A DNA stretch of 64,000 bases from Pyrococcus horikoshii OT3 (GTDB taxonomy: Archaea > Methanobacteriota_B > Thermococci > Thermococcales > Thermococcaceae), in contig NC_000961.1 in NCBI RefSeq assembly GCF_000011105.1, positions 1,040,662 through 1,104,661 on the forward strand, written 5' to 3'. The translations under genes were made by a program, and so were the position numbers. Shown here piece after piece: positions 1 to 8,008 of this stretch; the first letter of the stretch is position 1; every line of letters starts with the position of its first letter. A model generated the notes under the pieces. That model was not told where the DNA came from, made no database searches, and was given only the letters and a program-made list of their open reading frames with translations.

Positions 1-152
1 AAAATATCTTCTATGAGAACTGGAAGTTTCTCCTGCTTAGCATATTCAAGGATATAAGATGTCAAAGCCTCAATTCCAAGTGGAGAATCGTTTTCAACCA
101 ATATCGTCTCTCCGAACTTTTTACTTTTTAGAAATTCCTGTAAAATTATCAT
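1..152 (-). CDS. DUF257-like protein, partial (runs off left edge)
   Basis: The reading frame starts with ATG at 152 on the minus strand and is open to the window edge, giving about 50 residues beginning MIILQEFLKSKKFGETILVE. The motif KFGETI(L) is repeated in the next gene upstream, which begins FEELLDEIKFGETTILF, so the two are tandem paralogues. Both resemble the Pyrococcus family DUF257, whose function is unknown. The start overlaps the stop of the upstream gene in an ATGA, indicating co-translation. The remainder lies outside the window. Confidence 0.75.
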   Translation of the reverse strand, partial: MIILQEFLKSKKFGETILVENDSPLGIEALTSYILEYAKQEKLPVLIEDI

Positions 153-814
153 CTTTCTACCTCCAGCTCTAAACTTATTTCTTTTCCTATTAATCCTGGG
201 TTTAGACTTTTTATTATCGTTAAATTTGCTGTTATAAAGTTTGGAACCGCCCTTATGATTGTCGTAGCCACCCTCATTAATTCCAGATATACCTGAGGAG
301 GTAACACCTTCAATGAGTTTTCATTGACAATATAAAACGCCTTCCTCCTTTTATCGCCTAAAAAGCGTTGAATAGCAAGAACTAGAAGGTAAACTTCATG
401 GGGAGAATTTAAGTATCTGAAAAGATCTTCAATCCCCAGTACTATATTTATGAACCTCTCGATTCTATGTTCCTTAAGAGATCTCTGAATATTCTCTGAG
501 TACTCTTGAATATAAACTCTAGGGTCTGGATGCAGTCTAACCCTTGTAATAATTTTTCCTATATTCTGTCTTCCCCCTGTTTTTACTACGTATGCATCTT
601 GAAAGTCCTCAGCGAATCCCAAAATCTTAAGGTTTCTCGAGACTATCGACAGTGCATCGAGGTTATCGTCAATTATAACGGGGATATTCCTTATTTTAGC
701 ATGATTTAAGATCTTTAAGATGATAAACTCCCTTATATAGGATAGTCCGGGATAAAATAATATTGTAGTTTCCCCAAATTTTATCTCGTCGAGTAGTTCT
801 TCAAACGTTAGCAT
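149..814 (-). CDS. DUF257 family protein
   Basis: A 221-residue soluble protein with alternating hydrophobic beta strands and helices, resembling the Thermococcales-restricted family DUF257 (function unknown). The N-terminal part reads like a P-loop-less RecA/NTPase-type fold (KFGETTILFYPGLSY followed by a helix and VIIDD), but I see no Walker A lysine, so ATP binding cannot be claimed. It is the first gene of a leftward pair with its paralogue at 1-152 (4-nt overlap). Family assignment rests on the paired paralogues and general pattern recognition. Confidence 0.7.
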   Translation of the reverse strand: MLTFEELLDEIKFGETTILFYPGLSYIREFIILKILNHAKIRNIPVIIDDNLDALSIVSRNLKILGFAEDFQDAYVVKTGGRQNIGKIITRVRLHPDPRVYIQEYSENIQRSLKEHRIERFINIVLGIEDLFRYLNSPHEVYLLVLAIQRFLGDKRRKAFYIVNENSLKVLPPQVYLELMRVATTIIRAVPNFITANLTIIKSLNPGLIGKEISLELEVER

Positions 815-860
815 TCAAATTTCCCAAAAATAAATTTTAAAAAGAGCTTAAAAATGTAAT

Positions 861-2057
861 CTATGTTTCTCTGAATAGTCCATACTTTTTAGGATCATAG
901 AAGGGTGGTGTAACTGTAACTGCTTTCTTTCTTTGTCCTCTTATTTCTACTTCAATTTCAATTCCTGGTTTTGCATACTCCTCTTTGACGAATGCTATCC
1001 CTATACCGACGTTTAGGAGTGGTGATAATGTTCCACTTGTAACTTCTCCTATCATTTCTCCATTTGCATACACCTTGTACCCTTCCCTTGGTATACCCTT
1101 GTCTATCATCTTAAAGTGAACTAGCTTTCTTCCCACTCCCCTTTCCTTCTGCTTTAGAAGGGCATCTTTCCCTATGAAATCCTTATCCCAGTATATCGCG
1201 AATTCTAAGTTGGCCTGGAGGGGTGTCACTTCATCTATATCGGTACTCAAGAGTTGCAACTCTTTAGTCTCGTTACCGTAGAGGGTGTAACCGGCCTCTA
1301 ATCTTAGCGTATCCCTTGCTCCAAGGCCGCATGGTTTTATTCCGTACTTCTTACCTTCCTCAAGTATTCTCTCCCAAACATGCAAGGCTTTTTCTGGTTC
1401 TCCCCTCTTACTTTCATCTGGATGGTAGGGGTTAGCATCCTCTATGTAAACTTCAAATCCGTTCTCTCCAGTATATCCGCTCCTTGAGAGTAGCATCTTT
1501 ATTCCGTCAAGCTCAACCCATCTAGCCTGGAACCACCACATCTCATTTATGTCAATTCCAAACAGGTCTTTAGCTAGATCTCTAGCTTTAGGTCCCTGAA
1601 CTGCAAACATAGCTATATCGTAGGTCTTTAGCTCTATTTCAAGATCGAGTTTTGTAAATTGTTCTATAGTTCTCTTTAGGTAAGTAAACCAGGCATAGAG
1701 CTTTTCGAAGGCATCTGAGTCACATATCATTAGGTATTCATTGTTACCCATGTTAAATACCAATGTTTCATCCTTTATTGCTCCTCTTTCATTGAGAACC
1801 AATGTATATGTACCACTAATAGCGGGAGGCTTGCTTATATCGTTTGTTGTTACATATTGTAGAAACTTTAAGGCATCTTTACCTCTAAATACTATTTCCC
1901 CCATGTGCGAAACGTCAAATATTCCAACAGCGTTTCTAACTGCAAGGTGCTCCTCCTTTATGCTTGAATACCATATTGGCATTTCCCATCCGGCAAATTC
2001 CTCAATCTTTCTTGCATGTTCTTTGTGCCAGTCAAAGATGTGGACTCTCTTTACCAT
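861..2057 (-). CDS. gcvT: aminomethyltransferase (glycine cleavage T-protein)
   Basis: Transfers the methylene group from aminomethylated H-protein to tetrahydrofolate and releases ammonia. The protein is 398 residues from the ATG at 2057, which has GGTGAT five bases upstream; a TTG start four codons earlier is possible. The T-protein signature [10 protein letters not shown] is near residue 20, followed by [17 protein letters not shown], the folate-domain motif [13 protein letters not shown] and the C-terminal barrel with EVTSGTLSP. Length is normal for the family. It stands alone; other glycine-cleavage genes are not in this window. Confidence 0.95.
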   Translation of the reverse strand: MVKRVHIFDWHKEHARKIEEFAGWEMPIWYSSIKEEHLAVRNAVGIFDVSHMGEIVFRGKDALKFLQYVTTNDISKPPAISGTYTLVLNERGAIKDETLVFNMGNNEYLMICDSDAFEKLYAWFTYLKRTIEQFTKLDLEIELKTYDIAMFAVQGPKARDLAKDLFGIDINEMWWFQARWVELDGIKMLLSRSGYTGENGFEVYIEDANPYHPDESKRGEPEKALHVWERILEEGKKYGIKPCGLGARDTLRLEAGYTLYGNETKELQLLSTDIDEVTPLQANLEFAIYWDKDFIGKDALLKQKERGVGRKLVHFKMIDKGIPREGYKVYANGEMIGEVTSGTLSPLLNVGIGIAFVKEEYAKPGIEIEVEIRGQRKKAVTVTPPFYDPKKYGLFRET

Positions 2058-2175
2058 TTGGATCACCAAACCCTAATTCTTTTTAGTCCTTAAAATATTT
2101 AGTCAATAATTTATCCTTAAACGTTCAAGTTGTTGGTGGTTATAATTATAAAGTGAAGGAGGTATAGTTGGAACG

Positions 2176-2718
2176 ATGAAGGAGATCGAATTACCTTACA
2201 TCATTTTTAGAACTAAGTCAGGATTATATGGAATCGATGCATATACAGCTTTAAGAGTTGAGAAGCCCGAAAGGGTCGCCACATTGATTAGAAAATTTAA
2301 TAGGATGCCAGAGGTGACCGAAAATCACGAGTTTGCACTTATTAAAAAGAATGAGGTGGAGGAATTTCTCTACAGTGTGCTTAAATATGCCAAAGAAAAG
2401 GCCAGTTCAAAGATGAAGGAGAGAGTTAGTAAAATGAGAAGATGGGGACTCTTTAGGCTTCTTGGTATCCCAACGGGACATTCTAGACACATTAGCGAGG
2501 AGGAGAGATTAGCAAAAGAAAATAGAGAAGCCTTGCTCGCATTGAGCATTCTCGAAACAATTCTTAAAGGGAATCTCGAGGTTCTTGGATATTCTTCAAT
2601 AAATGTTGAGGTCAGGGAAGATGGAATATACGTTAACGGAGAATTAGATAGGGTATACACAGAGTTAATAAAAGTGGATATGAGGGCCGCAATGGCCCTA
2701 CTAGAGCTCGCTAGATGA
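2176..2718 (+). CDS. conserved hypothetical protein
   Basis: A 180-residue soluble protein that I cannot assign. The N-terminal 30 residues look like a small beta sheet (IIFRTKSGLYGID). The middle is a long basic helix-rich region (KYAKEKASSKMKERVSKMRRW), and the C-terminus forms another helix-strand segment. GGAGGT lies about 12 bases before the ATG, longer than the usual spacing, and TTATAATTATAAAG about 30 bases upstream can serve as TATA box. Its last 8 bases overlap the convergent prolidase gene. Confidence 0.7.
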   Translation: MKEIELPYIIFRTKSGLYGIDAYTALRVEKPERVATLIRKFNRMPEVTENHEFALIKKNEVEEFLYSVLKYAKEKASSKMKERVSKMRRWGLFRLLGIPTGHSRHISEEERLAKENREALLALSILETILKGNLEVLGYSSINVEVREDGIYVNGELDRVYTELIKVDMRAAMALLELAR

Positions 2719-3757
2719 GTTCTCTTTCAGTTTTTGTTAACCTTTTTGATCCATTTTTAGTTATTAATATGGTATCTTCAATTCTAACTCCACCAATCTT
2801 CGGTATGTATATTCCAGGTTCGATAGTTATTACCATCCCCTCCCTAAGAACTGTTTCATCGTATTGGCTGACCCTTGGCCATTCATGCACTTCAAGACCT
2901 ACTCCATGCCCTAGGCTGTGATTAAAGTACTCTCCATATCCGTACTCCGCTATTATGTTCCTTGCAATAGAATCAAGCTCCTTAGCGGTAATTCCTGGTT
3001 TTGCAGATTCAACTGCTTTCTTCTGGGCTTCAAGTACTATCTCATAAATTTCCTTCTGTTTTTCGTTGGGGGAGCCAACTACTATTGTTCTTGTGATATC
3101 CGAGTTGTAGTGCTGGTATAAAGCTCCAAGATCTATTACAACTAGATCTCCTCTCTCAATCCTCTTATCACTTGCAACGCCATGAGGGAGTGCTGATCTG
3201 TAACCACTTGCTATTATAGTGTCAAAAGCTGGTTTTTCAGCACCGTTCATTTTCATTAGGTATTCAACCTTTGCAGCAACTTCTCTCTCTTTTTTCCCTT
3301 CAGTGATTTCCTCTATAGCTGCCATAACAGCTTTATCAGCTATTTCACAGGCCTTTTCAATTATTTTGATTTCTTTTTCTGATTTTATTATCCTCATATC
3401 TCTAATGACATCATCAACCTTTTTGAACTCCTTTATGTTTGCTTTCTTCTTTAGCTCCTCAATAAATCCATAAGGAAGCGAACTTTCTATTCCTAAACTC
3501 TTTATACCCTCCAGAGCTTTGTAGAATTCATCCATCTTTTTGAACTTCTCAACGGGAATATTGCTTTCTTCTTTGGCCATTTCATACTCAAGCTCGGGAA
3601 CATAGAGAGTTGCCGATTCTCCAGTTATTAATATATACCCGCCAGCCAACGGGGAAGCTCCCGAAATGTAATACACATTTGGGTTCTTAGCTATAAGTAC
3701 AGCGTCTATCGAGTTTTTATCCATGAACTCAATAATTTTTTTGACCTTTTCGTTCAT
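2711..3757 (-). CDS. pepQ: Xaa-Pro dipeptidase (prolidase)
   Basis: Metal-dependent cytosolic M24 peptidase that cleaves dipeptides with C-terminal proline. From the ATG at 3757 (GGTGG six bases upstream) it has 348 residues, as I recall for P. furiosus prolidase; a GTG three codons earlier is possible. The creatinase-type N-domain is followed by the pita-bread domain with all five metal ligands visible: D in LVVIDLGALY, D in YNSDITRT, H in HSLGHGVGLEVHEWP, E in ITIEPGIYIP and E in VRIEDT. Pyrococci have several M24 paralogues, so the physiological substrate is not certain. Confidence 0.93.
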   Translation of the reverse strand: MNEKVKKIIEFMDKNSIDAVLIAKNPNVYYISGASPLAGGYILITGESATLYVPELEYEMAKEESNIPVEKFKKMDEFYKALEGIKSLGIESSLPYGFIEELKKKANIKEFKKVDDVIRDMRIIKSEKEIKIIEKACEIADKAVMAAIEEITEGKKEREVAAKVEYLMKMNGAEKPAFDTIIASGYRSALPHGVASDKRIERGDLVVIDLGALYQHYNSDITRTIVVGSPNEKQKEIYEIVLEAQKKAVESAKPGITAKELDSIARNIIAEYGYGEYFNHSLGHGVGLEVHEWPRVSQYDETVLREGMVITIEPGIYIPKIGGVRIEDTILITKNGSKRLTKTERELI

Positions 3758-3820
3758 TATGTCCACCTAACCTCCTTGATCTTTGGGAACATTATAAAAT
3801 TTTTTGAATAAAATAGTTTA

Positions 3821-3843
3821 AAATCCCTATGTAATAGGGATTT
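3821..3843. promoter_or_regulatory. 10-bp inverted repeat over the promoter of the isomerase-like gene
   Basis: AAATCCCTAT and ATAGGGATTT are perfect inverted copies separated by GTA. The repeat overlaps a TATA-like GTTTAAAAT and ends 12 bases before the ATG at 3856, so it sits where the transcription start and leader should be. It could be a repressor operator or an RNA hairpin in the leader. The divergent prolidase gene starts at 3757. Confidence 0.6.
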
Positions 3844-3855
3844 CTAGGTGACAGC

Positions 3856-4566
3856 ATGTTCGGCTGGAGGGGTAGGATAGGCCTTATAGTTCCCTCTTCA
3901 AATACTACAATGGAAATGGAGCTTCATTCCTTTTTACCTGAGGGAGTCTCGCTTCATACATCAAGAATGCCATTAAAGAGTATTACAGATGAAGAATTAT
4001 TTAAGATGAATAGTTACGCAATTGAAGCTGCTAGCTTACTTGCAGATGCTGGAGTTGAGGTAATAGCGTTTGGTTGCTCGAGTGGATCTTTTATAGGGGG
4101 ACAAGATTTTGAGAAAGAATTGGAAATGAAAATTGAGGAAGAGGTAAACATAGAAACGTTTACAACGAGTACAGCAGTACTGGAAGCTTTAGATGTTTTA
4201 GATGCCCAATCTCTTCTCATTGTAACCCCATACTCTGATGAGATTAATCAAAAGGAAAAAGAATTTCTTGAGGGTAATGGATTTGAAGTTCTCGACATAA
4301 AAGGGTTGAACTTGACGGATAACCTCGAAATTGGAAAATTGGAGCCGTACGTTGTGTATAGGCTAGCCAAAGCAATGTTCGCTGGGGATGCTGATGCAAT
4401 ATTCATTAGTTGCACGAACTTGAGGACGTTCGAAATAATAGAGAAGTTAGAAAGGGATCTTGGGGTTCCAGTAATTACGAGCAATCAAGCAACGCTATGG
4501 ATGGCCCTGAGGCAAATTGATGTAAGAGATCAATTACCTTTGGGTAAATTGTTGAGGGAGTACTAA
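3856..4566 (+). CDS. maleate isomerase / Asp-Glu racemase superfamily protein
   Basis: A 236-residue cytosolic protein with the signature of maleate cis-trans isomerases and arylmalonate decarboxylases. It shows IGLIVPSSNTTMEME near the N-terminus, a first cysteine in IAFGCSSGSF (about residue 75) and a second in IFISCTNLRTF (about residue 180). Two such cysteines act as acid-base pair in racemases of the family. The true substrate is unknown; maleate metabolism is not expected in Pyrococcus. The gene is followed after 1 base by the RNase Z gene, so they are probably co-transcribed. A palindrome lies over its promoter. Confidence 0.8.
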   Translation: MFGWRGRIGLIVPSSNTTMEMELHSFLPEGVSLHTSRMPLKSITDEELFKMNSYAIEAASLLADAGVEVIAFGCSSGSFIGGQDFEKELEMKIEEEVNIETFTTSTAVLEALDVLDAQSLLIVTPYSDEINQKEKEFLEGNGFEVLDIKGLNLTDNLEIGKLEPYVVYRLAKAMFAGDADAIFISCTNLRTFEIIEKLERDLGVPVITSNQATLWMALRQIDVRDQLPLGKLLREY

Positions 4567-4567
4567 A

Positions 4568-5491
4568 ATGATAGAGGTCATTTTTTTAGGAACTGGCGGT
4601 ATAAAACCAACTCCAGAAAGAAATGTTCCTTCAATAGCGATTAAAATTGGAGGGGAGATAATATTGTTTGATGTAGGTGAAGGAACGTTAAGGCAAATGG
4701 AAATTGCGAGGATAAGCCCAATGAAAATTAAAAGAGTATTCATAACTCATTTTCATGGAGATCATTATTTAGGGCTTCCAGCGTTAATTCAAACTATGAG
4801 TCTATGGAAAAGAAAGGATCCGTTACATATATACGGTCCAGAAGGTTCATCCACCTTTCTTCAGAACCTCCTAAATAGTGGATACTTCGCTCCATCTTTT
4901 GATATTCTCGTACATGAAATCTCAGGGAAGTCGAGATTAAAATTCAAAGAATACGAGGTATGGGCATTTGAAGTCTCTCATGGAGTTCCGGCCCTTGGAT
5001 ACGTATTTAAAGAAAAAGATAAGAGAGGAAACTTTAACCTGAAAAAAATAAAAGAATTGGGATTGGAGCCGGGCCCCTGGATGAAGGAACTAGAAAGACA
5101 AAAGATCATAGAAATAAATGGCAAGATAGTTAGGTTATTAGAAGTTACAGGGCCAAAGAAGAGGGGTGCAAAGGTAGTATACTCTGGAGATACCGAACCC
5201 TGCGATGAGGTTATTGAATTCTCTAGAAGGGGAACTCTTCTGATTCATGAGGCCACGTATGTTAATGAGGAAGACAGAAAAGATAGCTATCATACCACCA
5301 TAGAAGAAGCTTGTGAAATTTGGAAAAAGTCAAAGGCGAGGAAGCTAGTTCTATTCCATAGGAGTCCAAGATATTCCTTTAAGGAATATAAAGAAAAAGC
5401 CTTAAGCATTTGCCCCCAAGCCATTATTCCGAGAGATTTTGATAGGATAGCCATAGAAGGTGCTGGGGATGTCCTATTTAAGATACGTTAG
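4568..5491 (+). CDS. rnz: ribonuclease Z (tRNA 3' endonuclease)
   Basis: Removes 3' trailers from pre-tRNAs. The 307-residue protein is a metallo-beta-lactamase-fold enzyme with the zinc motif ITHFHGDHYLGLP near residue 60, EVSHGVPALGYVF at about 140, YSGDTEPC at about 205 and the final histidine in LVLFHRSPRYS. Length matches the short form of RNase Z. It follows the isomerase-like gene by one base and overlaps the TraB-like gene by about 20 bases, forming a compact rightward operon. Confidence 0.95.
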   Translation: MIEVIFLGTGGIKPTPERNVPSIAIKIGGEIILFDVGEGTLRQMEIARISPMKIKRVFITHFHGDHYLGLPALIQTMSLWKRKDPLHIYGPEGSSTFLQNLLNSGYFAPSFDILVHEISGKSRLKFKEYEVWAFEVSHGVPALGYVFKEKDKRGNFNLKKIKELGLEPGPWMKELERQKIIEINGKIVRLLEVTGPKKRGAKVVYSGDTEPCDEVIEFSRRGTLLIHEATYVNEEDRKDSYHTTIEEACEIWKKSKARKLVLFHRSPRYSFKEYKEKALSICPQAIIPRDFDRIAIEGAGDVLFKIR

Positions 5492-6131
5492 GATCATCGG
5501 CACAGTGCATGTGTCTCCTCAGAGTGTTAAAGAGGTTAGAAACATAATATTGAGGGAAAATCCAGATGCGGTGGCGGTGGAGCTAGACTATGGAAGGCTG
5601 CTATCCCTGTTGAATGGAAGTTCCTTAACGTTTTCTCAGGCAATAAAACTAGGAAAAATAGGAATTTTAGCATATCTCCTCCAGGGAGTGGAGATGGCAC
5701 TTGGAAAGCAGGTCGGAGTTCTTCCTGGGAGTGAAATGATCGAAGCCTTTGAGGTTGCAAGGTCTCTGGGGATTCCAATATATATGATAGATATGCCAAT
5801 TCAAGTTACCCTTAAGAGATTATTTTCAGTTCCAATAGAGGAGAAGATCAGGGGAATTATTGAGATATTCTTGAGCATTGTATATCCAAAAGTTGAGCTT
5901 AACCTTGAAGATTACATTAGTTTAGAGCTTGAATTTAAGAGAAAGTACCCCACAGTATACAAGATTCTAGTTGAAGAAAGGAATGAGTTTATGGCAAGGA
6001 ATTTGATGAGGATAGTTGATATCCTCCTAGAAAGGAAGAAAAAAATTAAAATAATAGCTGTGGTAGGACTCGGACATAAAAGGGGAATAGAGAGAATACT
6101 ATCTCACTACTCCCCAAAGAGCATTTACTAG
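5469..6131 (+). CDS. TraB/PrgY/GumN-family protein
   Basis: A protein of about 220 residues with the TraB-family start IIGTVHVSPQSVKEV and a second family segment AVELDYGRLLSLL. In Enterococcus, TraB/PrgY proteins control pheromone signalling; in archaea the role is unknown and a metallopeptidase activity has been proposed for the superfamily. It ends with VVGLGHKRGIERIL, the second conserved histidine region. I prefer the ATG at 5469 over the GTG at 5460. Unlike many archaeal TraB proteins it lacks a long C-terminal membrane region, so it is the short form. Confidence 0.8.
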   Translation: MSYLRYVRIIGTVHVSPQSVKEVRNIILRENPDAVAVELDYGRLLSLLNGSSLTFSQAIKLGKIGILAYLLQGVEMALGKQVGVLPGSEMIEAFEVARSLGIPIYMIDMPIQVTLKRLFSVPIEEKIRGIIEIFLSIVYPKVELNLEDYISLELEFKRKYPTVYKILVEERNEFMARNLMRIVDILLERKKKIKIIAVVGLGHKRGIERILSHYSPKSIY

Positions 6132-6290
6132 AAGATCTCTGTATATTCTTAGTTTTCTGATCTCTCTTTTTCCAATGCTATCCAGTTTGCTAACTTCTTG
6201 ATAAAACGCCTCTAACTCCCTTAATATATCCTCGACAACTTCTGGATCTTCTTTACTCATCTGTAAGAATTTTCCCCTCAAAAAGGGCAT
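6099..6290 (-). CDS. small conserved helical protein, start uncertain
   Basis: A frame of 63 codons from the ATG at 6290, encoding charged helices (SKEDPEVVEDILRELEAFYQEV) and ending GVVR. The same frame stays open for about 29 codons upstream (…EKPNVEILESILKEGLYWAYLGRPNEV) with protein-like composition, but offers no ATG, GTG or TTG. A strong GGAGGG lies just after the upstream in-frame stop. The true protein may be about 90 residues with a non-standard start or a frameshift. It converges with the TraB-like gene, overlapping 33 bases. Confidence 0.55.
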   Translation of the reverse strand: MPFLRGKFLQMSKEDPEVVEDILRELEAFYQEVSKLDSIGKREIRKLRIYRDLLVNALWGVVR

Positions 6291-6464
6291 TACCTCATTT
6301 GGCCTTCCTAGGTACGCCCAGTATAAACCCTCTTTTAATATACTTTCAAGAATCTCAACGTTTGGTTTCTCGATCCCTCCTCATGTCAAGACCACCAAAG
6401 TAAGCTAAAATTTTAAACTTTCATATAAAATTTTTGGAAAAATATTGGTCAAAATGTCAAAATA

Positions 6465-6671
6465 TTAACTGGTGTCATCATAGACTACTCCTGCAAATTC
6501 CCCATCGTCTAGCGTAACGAAGCTTATCTTTACTTTCTTTCCACTTCTAGGATCAACCACTATGAAATCTGGATTTCTAAGGTATTCACTGGAAGGTATC
6601 TTCATAACCAGATCATAGTGTCTTTTCAATTCCTTTAAAACATTCTCGGGATTTCTCCTAATAACAACCAT
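6465..6671 (-). CDS. small hypothetical protein
   Basis: A 68-residue protein, MVVIRRNPENVLKELKRHYD…, that I do not recognise. The start at 6671 is chosen because GGAGGTGA lies five bases upstream; the earlier in-frame ATG at 6686 would overlap that ribosome binding site. The sequence predicts one helix followed by three beta strands (FIVVDPRSGKKVKISFVTL). It sits alone between the small leftward gene at 6099 and a GC-rich RNA candidate. Confidence 0.65.
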   Translation of the reverse strand: MVVIRRNPENVLKELKRHYDLVMKIPSSEYLRNPDFIVVDPRSGKKVKISFVTLDDGEFAGVVYDDTS

Positions 6672-6850
6672 CTTTCTCACCTCCATTATTATCTACTACT
6701 ATAGTGTATAAAAGGTTTTCCATAGCCATTTGTTAAAATTAGGATTGACAATCGTCGAAATAATTAACCATCATTGTTTATGCCAAATAATTTTAAATGT
6801 ACTTTAAGGAGTTCCTTTTGGGTTCCTAATCCTGGAAGTGGAGAAAGTCC

Positions 6851-6912
6851 GGCCGATGACGAAGGTGGGCACTCTCCGATTTGATGAGGATGTGGGGCGA
6901 GGAGCCAGAGGC
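6851..6912 (+). ncRNA. GC-rich structured RNA candidate with C/D-like boxes
   Basis: A GC-rich island stands out between AT-rich flanks and is preceded by a TATA-like TTTTAAATG near 6791. Within it, GCC|GATGA at 6852 pairs as a terminal stem with GGC at 6910-6912. A CGA (D'-like) is followed by TTTGATGA (C'-like) about 18 bases after the first GATGA, and CAGA precedes the closing GGC. The boxes deviate from RTGATGA/CTGA, so this could instead be an H/ACA or other structured RNA of about 90 bases starting near 6825. The frame through it is not convincing as protein. Confidence 0.35.
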
Positions 6913-6952
6913 TTTATAACTTCATTCCTCCATGAAACATTAGGTGAGGAAG

Positions 6953-8008
6953 ATGAAAACCGAAAGAGCAAAAGAAATATTAGTCCAACTTTTGAAAATT
7001 CCCTCTCCCTCAGGGAGGGAAGACAGAGTAGCCCTTTACATTATGGAGTTTCTCCATAAACTCAACTATGACGTTCATATCGAAAGCGATGGAGAAATTA
7101 TAGACCTCGTTGTAAATCCTGGGGCCGAGCTATTTTTTGAGGTTCACATGGATACGATAGACCCAAGGGCTGAACCCTTCGTTAGGGGAAACATAGTTTA
7201 TGGGACTGGAGCTAGCGATATAAAGGGAGGGATAGCTTCAATACTACTTATGCTTGAGCAACTGAGAAAAGAAGGGAAAGATCTGAACGTTGGTATAGTG
7301 TTCGTGAGCGACGAGGAAAAAGGAGGGAGGGGAAGCGCTCTCTTCATGGAGAGGTATAGGCCTAAGATGGCGGTAGTACTTGAGCCGACCGACTTGGAAG
7401 TCCATATAGCACACGCCGGAAACATTGAAGCCTACTTTGAAGTGGATGGAAAGGAAGCCCATGGGGCTTGTCCTGAAAGTGGAATAAATGCTATAGAACA
7501 GACATTTGAAATGTTGCAGAAGCTTAAAGACCTGGAACCTTTCAAGGCAAAAGGGAAATACTTTGATCCTCATATAGGAATACAGGAATTAATATGCGAG
7601 AATCCCTACTACTTGATCCCAGCCCTCTGTAAGGGTAGACTTGAGGCGAGGTTACTGCCAGATCAGGAGGTTGAGGATATCCTGGATTTGATAGATCCAA
7701 TCCTGGACGAGTATACCGTAAAGTATGAGTATACTGAAATATGGGATGGTTACGAGCTTAGCGAAGATGAGGAGATCGTTCAGATAGCTAAGAGTGCCAT
7801 GGATATGGTAGGATTGGATGAATTTGGAGCCATGAGAAGCTGGACAGATGCTATAAACTTTACTTATAATGGTACCAAGACAATAGTGTTTGGACCAGGA
7901 AACCTTGATATCTCACACACAAAGCAAGAAAGGATTGATGTGAGAGATGTCGTAAAGGCAAGCGAATTCCTATTGGCAGTAAATGAAATATTTGGAAATA
8001 AAAGTTAG
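6953..8008 (+). CDS. M20-family amidohydrolase (ArgE/DapE/YlmB-like)
   Basis: A 351-residue zinc-dependent deacylase or peptidase of family M20. The metal ligands are visible: H and D in FEVHMDTID, D in GTGASDIKGG, the catalytic glutamate in SDEEKGGRGS, E in LEPTDLEVHIAHAG and H in NLDISHTKQE. The start is the ATG at 6953 with GGTGA five bases upstream. It is convergent with the thiamine operon and overlaps its last gene by 4 bases. YlmB, the formylaminopyrimidine deformylase of thiamine salvage, belongs to this family, which makes that role attractive; ArgE, DapE, LysK or a dipeptidase are alternatives. Confidence 0.85.
   Translation: MKTERAKEILVQLLKIPSPSGREDRVALYIMEFLHKLNYDVHIESDGEIIDLVVNPGAELFFEVHMDTIDPRAEPFVRGNIVYGTGASDIKGGIASILLMLEQLRKEGKDLNVGIVFVSDEEKGGRGSALFMERYRPKMAVVLEPTDLEVHIAHAGNIEAYFEVDGKEAHGACPESGINAIEQTFEMLQKLKDLEPFKAKGKYFDPHIGIQELICENPYYLIPALCKGRLEARLLPDQEVEDILDLIDPILDEYTVKYEYTEIWDGYELSEDEEIVQIAKSAMDMVGLDEFGAMRSWTDAINFTYNGTKTIVFGPGNLDISHTKQERIDVRDVVKASEFLLAVNEIFGNKS

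Noticed and set aside
6838-7059. 73-codon plus-strand frame across the GC-rich island
   Set aside because: It overlaps the RNA candidate and the start of the M20 gene and has the composition of a non-coding register.
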